From NCBI GenBank assembly GCA_030272155.1, contig CP126191.1, positions 3,680,501 through 3,744,500 of the forward strand: 64,000 nt of DNA. The letters are read 5' to 3'. Shown piece after piece: positions 62,372 to 64,000 of the stretch. Position numbers and translations under genes: made by a program. The first letter of the stretch is position 1, and the number at the start of each line of letters is the position of its first letter. Below the pieces are notes generated by a model. The model had not been told where the DNA came from. It did no database searches and saw nothing but the letters and a program-made list of their open reading frames with translations. The stretch is from Tetradesmus obliquus. Lineage: Eukaryota; Chlorophyta; Chlorophyceae; Sphaeropleales; Scenedesmaceae.

Positions 62372-64000
62372 CTATGCCTGGTTGCACCGCCGCAGAACCT
62401 CCTGCCCGCTCTTCACACACTCCTGCACGCTCAGCAGCCCCTGCCCACTTGGCGGCAACATGAACAGCCCCGTGCCCTGCACAGGTGCCACCCAATCACC
62501 AAACAGCAGCGTATCATTGCGCAGCGTACGGTCCCAAGGCCGATCCCAAGGCCGGCTGCTGGATATCAACGCTTGCAGGTGCACCACAAACGCACAATGC
62601 GGGTCCAACTGGATCGCATAGTAGCCGGCTGCAGGCGCAGCCTTATGCACGCGCGTGTTCACCACCTTGCCAGCTGCCAGCACAGGCTTTCCTAGCAGGC
62701 AAGGGCACTGAGTGATCTGCAGCCGACCCTTGTTGCCTAACTTATTCGCAGCCTCCCAGCAGCCCAGCTCCTCTCCGGTGCAGTTGCTGCACAGTCCGGG
62801 GTATCGCACCAGCGTGATCACGCCGAACTGGCTGTCCAAGGTTGGCCGCTGCTGGCACTTGCTGCTGCTGAGATCGCCGCCACCTGGCAAGACTAGATAC
62901 TCATCCATGTCTAGATAAGCTAGCTGTAGGGTGCGGCCATAGCCAGCCAGCAGGGTGATCTGGTTGCGGGGCACCTGCCAGAAGTAGGGCTGCGGCTGCA
63001 CCACGTGCCCGCTGCTGTTCCTCTGCGCTGACTGGCCCTGCAGGTAGGCGAGAAATTGCAAGCAACAGCATGTTGCATGGTCAGACTGTGCATGATGTGT
63101 TGCTCCACATGCGCCAGTTTCTGACTAGGTGCTCCTGACTGACTACACAGCAGCTGCTGCCAGCTGCTTCAAGAGCGCAACAACTAGAGCATGCACTAAA
63201 GAAAATACCGCGCAACGCAAGCCCATGTGCTGGCAGCAGCCAGCCTGCTGACTCACCCACACCCAGGGCCATATGATGAGCTTCTCTGCCAGTATTTCCG
63301 TCCTGAGCTGCGGCAGTGCAGCCAGTACATGCGCCTCATCCTGGTTACACCTCAGGATTGTGCCCTGAAAGCCCAGGCGCTGGTGATACCTTAAGTGCAG
63401 CAGCAGCAGCCGAGCCATCTTCTCGGCTGGGATCAGGTTGGGATCTGTGGTTGTCACCACATTCCACAGCCCACTGATAGCCCGATTATGCTGCTGCTGA
63501 CCTTCAGTGACCTGGCGGCTGTCCATGCTGCTGCTGCTGCTGCTGCCACCGGTACTGCTAGCCTCATCGCTGCACACCGGTAGGCGCAGCCGATGCTGCA
63601 GGCCAGAGCCCTTCAGCCGCAGCGAGAGACTGTCAACTGTTACGTTGCTGGGCCCGTTGATGGGCCAGAACCCCATGTCTGACTTGTCTGTCTCTGTATC
63701 TTTCCACCACAGGGGCCAGCTACCTCCTGTGCTCCCACTGCTGCTGCTGCTGCTGACTGATAGCCTCAGCAGGGGCTGCAACTCTGACGGCTGCTTGTAA
63801 AAGTACGAGGCTGCTGGGAACACAGGGTTGCTTGGGAAGAGCCCTCCAAAGCCTTTTATGCTGATGCCGCCAGCTGTACAGAAGAGCCGCAGGTACACCC
63901 GCAGTTCACTCTGCTTGAACGACACCCCGCTCATGACAACGTCTTCCGATAACACAACAGGGAACGAGTATGTCTGTACTCCCATGTCGCTGTTTCCCAG
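62372..64000 (-). CDS. GT92 (DUF23)-like glycosyltransferase, 5' part beyond the window
   Basis: Two minus-strand exons are visible: from the right edge down to 63257, open at 64000, and 63037-62372 ending in TAG; about 470 C-terminal residues. The catalytic region is recognised by ISGLWNVVTT, then LLLHLRYHQRLGFQGTILRC (typical of the segment where DUF23 proteins discuss a helper strand), LIIWPWVW, GQSAQRNSSG, and LAYLDMDEYLVLPGG, whose DxDEY matches the metal-binding DxD of GT92. After this come a Cys-containing YPGLCSNCTGEELGCW and VVNTRVHKAAPAAGYYAIQL. A secreted or Golgi enzyme transferring galactose-like sugars would be typical; substrate and signal anchor are not visible. Confidence is good for a DUF23-type fold, moderate for the exact family. 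Confidence 0.62.

Overview
The window is a stretch of nuclear DNA from a green alga (Chlorophyta). It has dense, intron-rich genes (5 to 24 coding exons) with GT-AG introns, and CAG/CTG triplet tracts in exons, introns and spacers. Several genes are followed by UGUAA, the chlorophyte polyadenylation signal. One gene encodes a plastid-type double-domain co-chaperonin, Cpn20. Species cannot be told from the sequence. No rRNA, tRNA, CRISPR array or intact transposon was recognised.

Layout, left to right. 1-1.5 kb: remnants of a condensation-domain (NRPS-like) gene on the minus strand, plus an inverted exon duplicate. 3.8-5.6 kb (+): a four-helix MARVEL-like membrane protein. 7.4-12.5 kb (+): an NRPS-like protein with half a condensation domain and a degenerate adenylation domain. 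13.5-16.0 kb (-): a short-chain dehydrogenase. 16.2-20.9 kb (+): arginine deiminase, with introns full of copies of its own exon edges. 22.9-24.3 kb (-): a Cys-rich small protein of unknown function. 24.7-27.1 kb (+): Cpn20. 27.9-28.1 kb (+): ribosomal protein eL41, 25 residues. 29.7-37.3 kb (+): a PepN-type M1 metallopeptidase with a (CCTG)33 array in one intron. 38.3-46.1 kb (+): a Na,K-ATPase-like P-type ATPase, 24 exons. 47.6-50.3 kb (-): a Dph2-like diphthamide protein. 50.7-54.0 kb (+): a CysQ-type bisphosphate nucleotidase. 54.4-60.7 kb (+): a 2,004-residue Gln/Ala-rich protein encoded almost entirely by one exon. 62.4 kb to the right edge (-): the 3' part of a GT92-like glycosyltransferase gene.

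The genes do not form a pathway. They are mostly single housekeeping and metabolic genes: arginine breakdown, plastid protein folding, translation, translation-factor modification, sulfur-nucleotide salvage, ion transport and peptidase. Three pairs are divergent over 270-415 bp and probably share promoter regions. Exon models were built by hand from splice sites, reading phase and family alignment from memory. Every multi-exon model given as complete keeps one open frame from start to stop.

The least ordinary structures are: (1) introns with a (CAG)n tract near the donor and a (CTG)n tract near the acceptor; (2) repeated exon-edge copies in the arginine deiminase introns; (3) the half-C/pseudo-A NRPS-like gene with its inverted exon copy; (4) three enzymes that keep the family fold but have lost hallmark residues (GAMEN in the M1 peptidase, all cluster cysteines in Dph2, adenylation core motifs in the NRPS-like protein).
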